From: Polyangia bacterium
GTDB lineage: Bacteria > Myxococcota_A > Polyangia > Nannocystales > Nannocystaceae
Assembly (NCBI GenBank): GCA_030424595.1
Contig: JAUHWG010000022.1
Location: 1 to 64,000, forward strand
Length of the DNA stretch: 64,000 nucleotides
Direction: 5' to 3'
Below the pieces are notes generated by a model that saw only the letters and a program-made list of their open reading frames with translations, was not told where the DNA came from and did no database searches. This document shows positions 23,431 through 35,814 of the stretch, in pieces (position 1 is the stretch's first letter; each line of letters starts with the position of its first letter). The position numbers and the translations under genes were made by a program.

Positions 23431-25304
23431 CAAAGCGAGGGTAGCACCGGTGGGAGGAGGTCGCCGCCCTCGCTCCGCGCGAGGCGAATATCGAGGGGTC
23501 CCTGCCGGAGGTGGAGCGCGCTCGCGGGCGAATCTCCGGCCTCGTTCGGGCCTCCCGAGCTCGAGCCTCCCGAGCTCGAGCCCGAGCCCGTCGCGTCCCT
23601 CGTGGTCGGCCGGAAGTGAAAGGTCGCGACAGTCGCGGCGGCGTCCTTGAAGAAGAAGGTGTCGCGGTCCAGCCCGTGCATCCACTTGCTCCCGTGCCCG
23701 GGGACCGAGAAGGTTACCCGTCCGGTCTCGGGGTTGGCGATGACGTGGGCCTCCGAGATCCGCTCGACCTCCTCGGGCTCGAAGAAGCGGCCGAGCTCGG
23801 CGCGGCTCTCTGGGGTCAGGGTGTAGTGACCTCCGTAGAGGTGGAAGCGTTCGGTGTCGACGTCGACCTCTTCGCGCTCGATCGGCGGGGTCGGGCTTCG
23901 ACCGTGGGTGATCTGACCGATCTCCTCCACGACCGCGCGAGCGTCGATGACGTCGTTGTTGGCGATCGCGAGGATCAGGGTTCGATCGCCGCGGTAGTAG
24001 CGGATCGCCGCGTTGATGCCCTCCGTGCCGCCGGGGTGGCTGACCACGTCTTGGCCGAACTCCCGCTCGGGGATCCAGCCGAGGGCGTAACCCTCCTCGT
24101 TGGTCGACTTGAGCATCAGGTCGAGCGTCTCGTCCTCGAGCACTCGACCCTCGAAGAGAGCGAGCGCCCAGCGGCTCAGATCGTCGGCGGTGGTGACGAT
24201 GTTTCCGGCGGCGCCGAACGACGAGAGGTCGAGGTGTGCCCGGTGGAAGCGGAGGAGCTGCTCGTCCTCGCTAAAGAGGTATCCGTCGGCCTGGATCGCC
24301 CTCGCCGGCGGCTCGCCGACGGTGCTGCGCTCCATCGCCAGGGGCCCGAAGATCTCACGCTGGACGAACTCGTCGTAGGTCGCGCCGGTGACCGCCTCGA
24401 TGACCGCGCCGAGCACCGCGTAGCCCGAGTTGCTCGGGTCGAACTCGGCCCCGGGCTTGAACTCGAGGGGCTGGGCGCTGAAGCGGGCGAGCAGGGCCGC
24501 GGTCGTGTGCGGCTCAGCGCGCCACTCGCTGTGGGTGTGCTCGTCGGTGAAGCTCGGGATCCCGGAGCTGTGGTCGAGGAGCTGGCGGATCGTGATCTCG
24601 CGCCCCTCCTCGGGGTAGTCGGGCAGGTGCTTGCGCAGCGGATCATCGAGGCCGAGGGCGCCGCGCTCGACCAACATCATGATCGCGGTCGCGGTGATCT
24701 GCTGGGTCAGGGTGCCGATCCGGTGGCGGGTGTCGGGGCGGTGGGGGATCGCCTCGCCTTCGCTCGAGCGGACAGCGTCGCCGTAGCTGCGGCGGTAGAC
24801 CACGTCGCCGTCACGGGCGACGATGATCGTCCCGTGGAAGCGGAACACCTCGCCGTAGAGGCGGCCGTGGGAGTTCACGTAGCCGTCGATCCGGTCGTCG
24901 AGATCGGCGGGGAGCGGCGTCGGCTCGAAGTCACCGCCAGCGCCCCCCTTGGGGATCGTCGGGCCGGCGTTCGGGGTCCCGCTGTCTAGCTGGCTGACCC
25001 TGTCGTCGGGCTCGACGGTGGGCTTGGGGTCGCCGCCGAAGAGGAGGGCGGCGCCGGTGGCCGCGGCGACCGCAGCGACGGCGACGCCGAGGAGGAGGCC
25101 GCGTACGCCCCAGCGGGATCCTCGGCTCGGCGATCCGAGGAGGGGATCTGCGCCGGGGATCGGGATCGAGGCGTCGTCGTCGCTGGCCGCCGCCATCACC
25201 GAGGCGGCGAAGTTGGCGGGCGGTTCGATCGGCTCCCACGCCGCGAGCGCCTCTTCGGTCAGCGTGTCGAGCTTATCGGTCGTATCGGTGGATTCAGGAC
25301 GCAT
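23430..25304 (-). CDS. Membrane anti-sigma-like protein fused to an inactive beta-lactamase-like domain
   Basis: Start ATG 25304 has GGAGG at 7 nt and overlaps the sigma gene's end by 11 nt. Residues 1-66 are cytoplasmic and acidic, as in anti-sigma N-termini; 67-89 are one transmembrane helix; 90-130 a Pro/Gly linker. From about 155 a class C beta-lactamase/D-Ala-D-Ala-peptidase fold runs outside the membrane (EGRE-ITIRQLLDHSSGIPSF, FKPGAEFDPSNSGYAVLG, HPGGTEG). Catalytic SxxK is T198-L-T-Q201 and the YxN is P-S-N (290-292), so it should not hydrolyse. I infer a ligand-sensing, sigma-sequestering receptor. Low-complexity C-terminus. Confidence 0.82.
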   Translation of the reverse strand: MRPESTDTTDKLDTLTEEALAAWEPIEPPANFAASVMAAASDDDASIPIPGADPLLGSPSRGSRWGVRGLLLGVAVAAVAAATGAALLFGGDPKPTVEPDDRVSQLDSGTPNAGPTIPKGGAGGDFEPTPLPADLDDRIDGYVNSHGRLYGEVFRFHGTIIVARDGDVVYRRSYGDAVRSSEGEAIPHRPDTRHRIGTLTQQITATAIMMLVERGALGLDDPLRKHLPDYPEEGREITIRQLLDHSSGIPSFTDEHTHSEWRAEPHTTAALLARFSAQPLEFKPGAEFDPSNSGYAVLGAVIEAVTGATYDEFVQREIFGPLAMERSTVGEPPARAIQADGYLFSEDEQLLRFHRAHLDLSSFGAAGNIVTTADDLSRWALALFEGRVLEDETLDLMLKSTNEEGYALGWIPEREFGQDVVSHPGGTEGINAAIRYYRGDRTLILAIANNDVIDARAVVEEIGQITHGRSPTPPIEREEVDVDTERFHLYGGHYTLTPESRAELGRFFEPEEVERISEAHVIANPETGRVTFSVPGHGSKWMHGLDRDTFFFKDAAATVATFHFRPTTRDATGSGSSSGGSSSGGPNEAGDSPASALHLRQGPLDIRLARSEGGDLLPPVLPSL

Positions 25305-25908
25305 GGTAGACCTCCGCGAGCTTGCTCCGTAGGGCCGCTCGGGCGCGGCTGAGGCGGGACTTGACGGTGCCGAGATCGATCTCGAGGTTCTCCGCGATCT
25401 CCTCGTAAGACATCTCGTGGTACTCGCGGAGCAGAAACGCTGCGCGGTGGGATGGGCTCAGCTCGTCGATCGCGGCGCGGAGGTGTCCGGCGAGCATTCT
25501 TCGGCGGGTGAGGGTGTCGGCGCCGCTCGGTTCAGCGATCGGCTGCGCATGATCGAGGCTGGTCTGCTGCGGGCGCCGACGGCGAAGCTCGTCGATCGCA
25601 CGTCGGCTCGCGATCGTGAGGATCCAGGTCGAGAGGCGCGCAGGTCCGTTGCGGTCGAAGGTGTGCAGCGCCTTGAACACCCTCAGAAAAGTGTCCTGGG
25701 CGAGGTCCTCGACGAGGTCGCGACGCTCTCCGTGGAGCATCCGCGAGAGGATCGCGAAGACGGGTCGTTGATAGCGCTCGACGAGCGCCCGTCGAGCGCG
25801 TGCCTCTCCCCGTTGAGCGCGGACGAGGGTGAGTTCGTCGAGCTCCGGCGGGGGAGATGGGCGCGAGGTCGAGCCGAGCTTCACAGCAGCGTGCACAGCG
25901 AGTACCAC
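25294..25908 (-). CDS. ECF (sigma-70 region 2/4) RNA polymerase sigma factor
   Basis: Region 2 contains DLVEDLAQDTFLRVFKALHTFD and the region 2.4-like WILTIASRRAIDELRRRR; region 4 is LSPSHRAAFLLREYHEMSYEEIAENLEIDLGTVKSRLSRARAALR, a classical helix-turn-helix. About 190-200 residues, no extra domain. It directs RNA polymerase to a regulon and is likely held inactive by the membrane protein coded next, whose start overlaps its stop. GTG 25908 is the farthest start; GTGs at 25896 and 25884 are equally possible. Confidence 0.92.
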   Translation of the reverse strand: MVLAVHAAVKLGSTSRPSPPPELDELTLVRAQRGEARARRALVERYQRPVFAILSRMLHGERRDLVEDLAQDTFLRVFKALHTFDRNGPARLSTWILTIASRRAIDELRRRRPQQTSLDHAQPIAEPSGADTLTRRRMLAGHLRAAIDELSPSHRAAFLLREYHEMSYEEIAENLEIDLGTVKSRLSRARAALRSKLAEVYHAS

Positions 25909-26092
25909 GGGCGCGGAGGGCCGATGTTCCCCGCCCCGTCACGGTTCTCGAAGAATGGCCAGGAGTGCCCTTCCAAGGGCCTCCTGGGGCGACATGCGCC
26001 CCATGGAGACCGTTGCGCGAGCTGCGCGAGCTGCGTGCTCGGGGGGGCGTTCTCGGACGGGGCGTTCTCGGAAGGGGGCAACGCTGCGTCGG

Positions 26093-29038
<2,946 letters not shown>

Positions 29039-29381
29039 TGATTCCGGCGTACTCGATCCTCTAAGGGTGGTCAAGCGAGGTACGCGCACCTGGTCGTCTG
29101 GCTCTTGAGCCCGGTCGGTCTGCCGCTGGCTCCACCCGCGGAGGGCCGCGTCCCCAGGACAGGGGCTCGCGAGATCGCGCCTGGACAAAGACGTGGAGGC
29201 GGACCGCTCATCGTCTTGGCTGCGCCGATGCTCCGCTCACCTCCGCTGTGGGTCGACGACGGGGTCCGCATGATCCGCCGCCTCGGCCTCTCCTCCGAGC
29301 AGCGCTCTCAGACGCTCAGCAGGTCGCGTTTACGCGCTAGCTCCTGCGAATAGAGGCCTTTTCGGCTCGGCGCGTCTCCCC
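29039..29381. other. Divergent intergenic region between the protease and the histidine kinase
   Basis: No protein-like frame. It must contain the promoters of both divergent genes. The only clear element is the TACCGT box next to the histidine-kinase start. Confidence 0.45.
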
Positions 29382-29387
29382 TACCGT
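29382..29387 (+). promoter_or_regulatory. Putative -10 box (TACCGT), 6 nt before ATG 29394
   Basis: TACCGT plus 6 nt, then ATG. No ribosome binding site between; fits a leaderless transcript. Confidence 0.5.
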
Positions 29388-29393
29388 GGTCCC

Positions 29394-31046
29394 ATGAAGC
29401 CTGCCCCGCTGCCTGACGACGAGGCCGCTCGCCTCGAAGCGCTGCGTCGGTATGCGATCTTGGACACCGAGCCCGAGGCGTCGTTCGACGAGATCACAGC
29501 GCTGGCGGGCGAACTTTGCGGGACGCCGATCGCCCTGGTCAGCCTGATCGATGCAGATCGCCAGTGGTTCAAGTCGAAGGTCGGGCTCGCGGCTCCGGAG
29601 ACTCACCGGGACCTCGCGTTTTGCGCTCACGCGATCCTGGAGGAAGGGATCTTCATCGTCCCGGACTCGCACGAGGACGAGCGCTTCGCCGACAACCCTC
29701 TGGTCCAAGAGGACCCGAACGTACGCTTCTACGCAGGCTCGCCGCTGGTCACCCACGACGGTCATAGGCTCGGGACCCTCTGCGTCATCGATCGGGTGCC
29801 GCGCGAGCTGTCGCCGCTCCAGCTCCGGGCTCTGCACGTGCTGGGACGTCAGGTGATCGACCAGATCGAGCTGCGGCGAACCGTCTCGAGCTTGGCCCGC
29901 AACGTGCTCGAGCTGCGCACCGCTCGTGAGGCGCTCAAGCTCGCCGACCGCGGCCGCGAGGCGACGCGCGGGGACCGGGTTCAGAGCGCCTTCTTGGCCC
30001 AAGCGACGCACGATCTCCGGACCCCGCTCAACGCGATCCTCGGCTACGCAGAGCTCCTCCTCGACGGCGAGGACGACGATCCGGCGCTCGCGGTGGGCAG
30101 CGAGGCCGAGGCCGTTCTCGGCAAGGTCGTCGAGGCCGGCGGCTACATGCTCCGCCTGGTCAACGACATCCTCGACATCGCTCGCCTCGAAGCCGAGCAC
30201 CTCACGATCGAGACCTCCGACGTCGAGCTCGTGGCGCTCACGCGGGAGGTGATCGAGACGATGAGCTCGCAGGCGCTGCGCAACCGCAATCAGATCCACC
30301 TCGAGGTCGAGCCCGGTGTCCGCACGATCGCCAGCGACGCGACGAGGATCCGTCAGAGCCTCTTCAACCTCCTGAGCAACGCCTGCAAGTTCACCCTCGA
30401 CGGTGAGATCCGCGTCGCTCTCCGGGCGCCGGCGGAGGGCTGGGTGACGATCGAGGTCCGCGACAGCGGCATCGGCATGAGCGAGGAGGAGCTGGGCCGG
30501 CTCTTCCGCCCCTTCGTCCAGGTCCAGGATGAGCCGACGGTTCGCGGCGAGAGCACAGGGCTCGGGCTTGTCCTCACCCGATCGCTCTGTGAACGTCTCG
30601 GCGGCTCCCTCGAGGTGACGAGCGAGCGGGGCGTCGGCAGCACCTTCGAGATCTGGCTGCCGCTCGAGCCACCACAGGAGATCTCCGGCCGTATCGTCGC
30701 GATCGTCGAGGGCAGGGGGCAGAGCCACAACCGGGCGCTCTTCGCCCGGACCCTCCGGTCGTGGGGCCTCCAGCCGGTCTTCTACGAGTCGGTCGCCTCC
30801 GTGCTCTGGAGCGTCGGCGAGCGGCGGATCGACGCCGTCATCATCGACTCCGGCGCGCCCGGGAGCGGCGAGGAGCGGCTCCTCCAGGGCCTCGGCGCGA
30901 CGGGCTCGGCGGAGGGGATCGCCCTCATCGCCGTCGCCGATGATGACGATGAGGACGCGCTGTGCGGCGTGATCGAAGAGATCGCCTGCTGGCGGCTGCG
31001 TGACGGCGTGGCGGCCCTCGCAGGGCTGCTCGGCGTCGAGCCCTAG
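29394..31046 (+). CDS. GAF-domain hybrid histidine kinase with degenerate receiver
   Basis: Residues 10-165 are a GAF domain (EARLEALRRYAILDTEPE and VSLIDADRQWFKSKVGL are typical of this free-standing GAF group). HisKA has ATHDLRTPLNAILGYAELL with phospho-acceptor His206. The HATPase has N-box LFNLLSNACKFT, DSGIGM and GESTGLGLVLT. From about 420 a receiver-like domain follows with a candidate Asp in AVIIDSGAPG (D485), but the usual acidic pocket near its start (EGRGQSHNRA) is altered. No transmembrane segment: a cytoplasmic sensor. The stop codon TAG is part of the miniature palindromic element. Confidence 0.9.
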   Translation: MKPAPLPDDEAARLEALRRYAILDTEPEASFDEITALAGELCGTPIALVSLIDADRQWFKSKVGLAAPETHRDLAFCAHAILEEGIFIVPDSHEDERFADNPLVQEDPNVRFYAGSPLVTHDGHRLGTLCVIDRVPRELSPLQLRALHVLGRQVIDQIELRRTVSSLARNVLELRTAREALKLADRGREATRGDRVQSAFLAQATHDLRTPLNAILGYAELLLDGEDDDPALAVGSEAEAVLGKVVEAGGYMLRLVNDILDIARLEAEHLTIETSDVELVALTREVIETMSSQALRNRNQIHLEVEPGVRTIASDATRIRQSLFNLLSNACKFTLDGEIRVALRAPAEGWVTIEVRDSGIGMSEEELGRLFRPFVQVQDEPTVRGESTGLGLVLTRSLCERLGGSLEVTSERGVGSTFEIWLPLEPPQEISGRIVAIVEGRGQSHNRALFARTLRSWGLQPVFYESVASVLWSVGERRIDAVIIDSGAPGSGEERLLQGLGATGSAEGIALIAVADDDDEDALCGVIEEIACWRLRDGVAALAGLLGVEP

Positions 31047-31091
31047 CAGCCCGCGGCGAGAGGACTCCGGTCTTCACCGCGGGTCGGCAGG
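31042..31091 (+). repeat. Miniature palindromic element (50 bp), overlapping a stop codon
   Basis: CCTAGCAGCCCGCGG (31042-31056) faces CCGCGGGTCGGCAGG (31077-31091) as an imperfect inverted repeat, i.e. only the two ends of the element found at 39348-39492. The TAG in CCTAG is the stop codon of the histidine kinase. It can fold into a long hairpin just after the gene and may terminate transcription. Confidence 0.65.
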
Positions 31092-31560
31092 CCGCGTGGG
31101 CGATCCGCCAGCGACAGCCGACACGATCGATGTAGGCACACTCGTGCTCAGGCTCGTCGATGTCGCCCGTCGAGGCCGCGCTCATCGGCACTTCCGCCGT
31201 CGCTCATCGATCGTGTCTGCGAGTCGTCCTCTCGTGGCGAATGGGGATTGTCGCTCCCTCGGCGCCAACAGGAGCGGTTGCGCCCGCCGTCGCTGGAGGC
31301 CGCACCGCCGCCGCGGGCGAGGGCTGCCAGGCGGCGATGAGCGCGGGAGGAGGAGGGCCGACTCGAGGTGTTGCGCGGGAGTTTCGGAGTTGCATCTGCA
31401 AGCTCGTGGGATGCGCGATTGTGTCGAGGGGACGGATTGAGCGCCGGAGAGAGGGTCCCTCGGGTCGAGATCGCCCGCCAACCGCCCTTCGCGTCGCTCT
31501 CGCCTGTGTGACTACATGCAGAGCAGCCGGGCCTCCGTGGTATTCCAGGTAGGGACGTAC
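31092..31560. other. Intergenic region before the kinase-NTPase-FGE gene
   Basis: No convincing gene. The kinase frame is open upstream to ATG 31516, but that start has no ribosome binding site. ATG 31561 has AGGTAGGG 5-12 nt upstream and is preferred. Confidence 0.45.
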
Positions 31561-34500
31561 ATGGCCGGCGCTAGAGATGCTCCTCCGGGGAGGGAGGTTG
31601 AGTCTGCGAGCCCGATCTCTTCGGGTCGGCGCGGCGTCGTGGAGGAGTGGTCTCCGCCTGAAGAATTCGACGAGTACAGGCTCGTGCGGCCCCTCGGGCG
31701 CGGCAGCATGGGCCAGGTCTTCCTCGCCCAGGATCGCGTGCTCGACCGCCCGGTCGCGATCAAGTTCATCTCCTCGCTGCACGCGAGCGAGACAGAGCGC
31801 GAGCGCTTCCTCATCGAGGCCCGAGCGGCGGCCCGGCTGCATCACCCGAACATCATGGCGATGTATCGGGTCGGCGAGATCGACGGCAACCCGTACCTCG
31901 TCTGCGAGTACATCCGCGGCAAGAGCCTAGGGGAGCTCGACCTGCCGATCTCCTGGCAGCAGGCCCATCGGATGGCGATCGAGCTCGCCCGCGGTCTCGC
32001 CAACGCACACCGCCATGGGGTGCTCCATCGCGACATCAAGCTCGCGAACGTGATGGTCGACGATGACGTCGGCGACGTGAAGATCCTCGACTTCAGCCTC
32101 GCCAAGCTGATGCGGGACACGAAGAAGGCGAAGAAGGCGAAGAAGGCGAACAAGGGCAAGCAGAGGCGGAAGGCCTCTACCTCGAGCAACGTCTTCCCCG
32201 CCACGGGCGCCCCGATCCGCGACTCGGCGGAGAGCCTTGAGGACGGCGACGACGACATCATCAACCCGAGCGACGTGACGATCGAGTCGGCACCGCCGAG
32301 CGCCGCTAGGTCAGAGGCCCGGCCGAGCTCGCCAGGCGATGCGCAGGCGGACACCGGCGGGGACGGGACGGGCGCTGCGGTCAACCAGGCGAGGCGGGTC
32401 GAGGTCGACTCCCTGCCCCCCGAGGTCATCGCTCAGATCGCGGAGATCGACGCCGGGTGGCGCGAGGCGACGATGCTCGCCCGCCTCACGAACGCCGCCG
32501 ACTCAGGGCATGACGACACCGCGCATGGCGAGAACAAGGTCGTGGAGTCACCCCCGTGGCTCGCGGAGTCCCACGCGGCGCGCTCCTTGACGCAGGTCGG
32601 CGCGTTGATGGGGACTCCGCACTACATGGCCCCGGAGCTGTGGCACGGCGAGCAGGCCTCACGGGCTTCGGACGTCTACGCCACGGGGATCGTCCTCTAC
32701 GCGCTGGTGTCTGGACGGACGCCCTACGCCGGCCTCTCGCTCACCGAGCTCGCCGCGGCGATCCTCGCCGGCAACTACCGGCCCATCGACGAGGTGGCGC
32801 CGAACGTCGACGCTCGCTTCGCGTCGATCGTCGAGCGATGCCTGCGGATCTCGCCCGCGGAGCGCTACGCCTCCGGCGAGGAGCTCCGCTCGGCCCTCGA
32901 GATCCTGACGCCGCTGGGCCGCAACCGGCAGATCCCGACGGGCAACCCCTATCGCGGCCTGCAGGCGTTCCAGGCCGAGCACCGCTCGCTCTTCTTCGGC
33001 CGGAGCGTCGAGATCCGGGCGGTCGTCGAGCGACTGCGGGTCGACTCGTTCGTCCTCGTCGCCGGTGACTCGGGCGTCGGCAAGTCTTCTCTGTGCCGGG
33101 CCGGCGCGGTGCCCTTGATCCAAGACGGGGCGATCGAGCCAGATCGGACCTGGTCGAGCGCGGCGATGATGCCGGGGCGCAAGCCGCTCCAGGTGCTGGT
33201 CTCGGTGCTCGCCAGCTACCTCGACGTCGACGAGGAGATCATCCACGCGATGATCCTCGAGTCGGCGGTGACCTTTAGCTGGTACCTCCGCAAGCAGCTC
33301 GGCAACAGCCGGGGCCTCGTCATCTTCATCGACCAGCTCGAGGAGCTGGTGACGATCAGCGACAAGGAGCAGGCCGCCCAGGTCGGAGGTGTGCTCGCGC
33401 AGATCGCCGCTGGCATACCCGGGGTGCGGCTCTTGGCCTCCGCCCGCGGCGACTTCCTGACCCGGGTCGCGGAGATCCCCGAGCTCGGCGAGGAGATTTC
33501 GCGGGCGATCTATCTCCTCCGCCCGCTCACCCGCGCTGGCGCGAAGGAGGCGATCGCCGGCCCTGCGGAGCTCCAGGGGGTCCGCTTTGACTCGAAGGAG
33601 CTGATCGAGGAGCTGATCGACGCCGGCGTCGAGGGGAGCCTGCCGCTCCTCCAGTTCGCGCTCGCCGAGCTATGGTCAGTCCGCGACGCGGACTCCGGCG
33701 TCATCACCCGGGCCGATCTCGACATGATCGGCGGGGTCACGGGCGCGCTCGCTCGGCACGGCGACGGCGTGCTCGCCTCGCTCCTCCCGCAGGCGCGGAC
33801 GGAGGCGCGGCGGATCCTCGTCCGCCTGGTGACGATCGAGGACACCCGCGCCAACCTCACCGAAGACGAGCTCACCGGCGAGGCGAAGGACGCCCACACC
33901 GCCCTCGAGGCGCTGGTCCGCTCGCGCCTCTTGGTGGTGCGGGAGACCGCCGACGGGATCATCTACGAGATCGCCCACGAGGCGCTGATCATCGGCTGGG
34001 GGACCCTCCGCAGCTGGTTGGACGAAGAGCGAGAGGGGCGGATCCTCCTCCACTCGCTCGAGACGGCCGCGAGCGAGTGGGAGCGCCTGGGCAAGCCGCG
34101 CGACGCCCTGTGGGGGACCGCGGCCCTGACCCGCGCGGGCCTCTACCTCGACGATGACGCCCTGAGGCCGCGCGAGCGCGAGTTCCTGACCACCAGCCGT
34201 CGCGCGGTCGCCCGCGGTCGTCAGCTGCGGCGCGCGGCGATGGTCGCGATCCCGATGGTCCTCGGCGCAGTCTACGGCGTCGTCAAGGTCCAGGAGTACT
34301 GGGCGCTCCAGGGCCGGGTCGAGACGAAGATCGTCGAGGCTCGCGGGGCGCTCGAGGAGGGGCGAGCAGGCCTGGATGTCGTCGCCCGCGGCCGCGAAGA
34401 GTCGTTTCGCAGGTTCGACTCCAAGGACGCGGAGGGCGGCGAAGAGGTGTGGGCAGAGGTCGTGAAGGAGACCGCTGCCGTGGATCTCCACCTCAAGCAG

Positions 34501-35751
34501 AGCCTGCAGGCGCTGGAGGCGGCGCAGATCCTGGATCCGAGCAATGATGAGGCGCGTCGCTTGCTCGCCGAGGTGCTCTTCGAGCGGGCACTCCTGGCCG
34601 AGCTGAACCACGAGGAGAAGCAGGCCGCGGAGCTCCGCGAACGTCTAGGGCTCTACGACACAGAGGATCAGTACGCGGAGCGGTGGAGCGCTCCCGGAAA
34701 GGTAAGCCTCCTCGTCAGGCCCGCAGGTACTGAGGTGTCGCTCGGTCGATACGAGAAGGACTCGCTCGGTCGATATGTTCTCGGCGAGATGCGCTCGCTC
34801 GGCGTCTCGCCGCTCGCAGGGGCGGAGATCGAGCAAGGATCGTACCTCCTGATGATGTCTGATGGTCGTTCCGAGGTGCGCTACCCCCTCCTCGTCCAGC
34901 GAGGCGAGGTGCTTGAGATCGACTTCGTGATGCCCGACCCTGAGAAGATCCCTGAGGGGTTCGTGTATGTGCCCCCTGGGCGCTTTCTGTTCGGAAGTGC
35001 TGACGACGAGGCGATGCGCAAGCTCTTCTTCTACGCGCCGCCGCTACATCTAGTCTCGACCGGCGCCTACCTGATCGGTCGGCACGAGGTCTCCTTTGCT
35101 GACTGGATCGAGTTCCTCGACGAGCAGAGTGACGCGCAACAGAAGAAGCTCCTCCCAAGCGCCGAACGGGTCAAGTTTGAGCGTGTCGATGACTCTTGGG
35201 TGTTGACCTTTGGCTCCGATGAGGGGGCTATTTCTGCGGGCCAGGGGGAGATGGTAAGGCTGGCGGAGAGAAGCACCTACATAGAGCAGGACTGGTCTCA
35301 GTGGCCAGTCGTGGGTATCGGAGTTGTCGAGGCCCGAAGCTATGTTGAGTGGCTCGGAAGGACTGGACGCCTCCCTGGAGCTCGCTTATGCACAGGGATG
35401 GAGTGGGAGCGGGCGGTCCGAGGTGCAGATCAGCGCAGTTATGGTCATGGAGACCTCCTCGCAGTTGAGGACGCAAACTACGATCAAACCTTCGGGTTCA
35501 ACGGCGCCGCTCTGGGACCGACCCCAGTTGGGGGGGTTGAGCACACTGTGAGTCCGTTCGGCCTCAATGACACCGCCGGCAATGCGTTTGAGTGGACGGA
35601 TTCCTCGATGGCGGACGGGGAACTCGTGATCAGGGGAGGGGCTTTCCCCTATGACTCGATCCAAGCGCGCGCTTACAATCGCCCCGTAGTCACTGATGAT
35701 TTTCGCGACTGGAGCTCGGGTTTGCGCGTATGCGCACCGCTCCGCGACTGA
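31561..35751 (+). CDS. Ser/Thr protein kinase - nSTAND-like NTPase - FGE-like receptor protein
   Basis: 1396 residues. Kinase domain near residues 35-430: GRGSMGQVFLAQD, VAIKFI, HRDIKLANVM (156-165), DFS in place of DFG (177-179), GTPHYMAPE (351-359). About 150 residues are inserted in the activation segment between DFS and APE, with repeated KKAKKAKK and a low-complexity acidic part. Next is a P-loop domain (NPYRGLQAFQAEHRSLFFGR, GDSGVGKSS 502-510, FIDQLEEL), as in nSTAND1 proteins. A transmembrane helix lies near 893-912 and a coiled coil at 920-1020. From 1131 follows a sulfatase-modifying/FGE-type domain (PEGFVYVPPGRFLFGS to GLRVC) that may bind ligand or modify protein. GC falls visibly in the last 1 kb. 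Confidence 0.88.
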   Translation: MAGARDAPPGREVESASPISSGRRGVVEEWSPPEEFDEYRLVRPLGRGSMGQVFLAQDRVLDRPVAIKFISSLHASETERERFLIEARAAARLHHPNIMAMYRVGEIDGNPYLVCEYIRGKSLGELDLPISWQQAHRMAIELARGLANAHRHGVLHRDIKLANVMVDDDVGDVKILDFSLAKLMRDTKKAKKAKKANKGKQRRKASTSSNVFPATGAPIRDSAESLEDGDDDIINPSDVTIESAPPSAARSEARPSSPGDAQADTGGDGTGAAVNQARRVEVDSLPPEVIAQIAEIDAGWREATMLARLTNAADSGHDDTAHGENKVVESPPWLAESHAARSLTQVGALMGTPHYMAPELWHGEQASRASDVYATGIVLYALVSGRTPYAGLSLTELAAAILAGNYRPIDEVAPNVDARFASIVERCLRISPAERYASGEELRSALEILTPLGRNRQIPTGNPYRGLQAFQAEHRSLFFGRSVEIRAVVERLRVDSFVLVAGDSGVGKSSLCRAGAVPLIQDGAIEPDRTWSSAAMMPGRKPLQVLVSVLASYLDVDEEIIHAMILESAVTFSWYLRKQLGNSRGLVIFIDQLEELVTISDKEQAAQVGGVLAQIAAGIPGVRLLASARGDFLTRVAEIPELGEEISRAIYLLRPLTRAGAKEAIAGPAELQGVRFDSKELIEELIDAGVEGSLPLLQFALAELWSVRDADSGVITRADLDMIGGVTGALARHGDGVLASLLPQARTEARRILVRLVTIEDTRANLTEDELTGEAKDAHTALEALVRSRLLVVRETADGIIYEIAHEALIIGWGTLRSWLDEEREGRILLHSLETAASEWERLGKPRDALWGTAALTRAGLYLDDDALRPREREFLTTSRRAVARGRQLRRAAMVAIPMVLGAVYGVVKVQEYWALQGRVETKIVEARGALEEGRAGLDVVARGREESFRRFDSKDAEGGEEVWAEVVKETAAVDLHLKQSLQALEAAQILDPSNDEARRLLAEVLFERALLAELNHEEKQAAELRERLGLYDTEDQYAERWSAPGKVSLLVRPAGTEVSLGRYEKDSLGRYVLGEMRSLGVSPLAGAEIEQGSYLLMMSDGRSEVRYPLLVQRGEVLEIDFVMPDPEKIPEGFVYVPPGRFLFGSADDEAMRKLFFYAPPLHLVSTGAYLIGRHEVSFADWIEFLDEQSDAQQKKLLPSAERVKFERVDDSWVLTFGSDEGAISAGQGEMVRLAERSTYIEQDWSQWPVVGIGVVEARSYVEWLGRTGRLPGARLCTGMEWERAVRGADQRSYGHGDLLAVEDANYDQTFGFNGAALGPTPVGGVEHTVSPFGLNDTAGNAFEWTDSSMADGELVIRGGAFPYDSIQARAYNRPVVTDDFRDWSSGLRVCAPLRD

Positions 35752-35814
35752 CGACGGCGCTTGGTGTGGTCATCCCCCCCCTATCGGTGGTAGAACGTCG
35801 GTGGGGAGGTTGAG

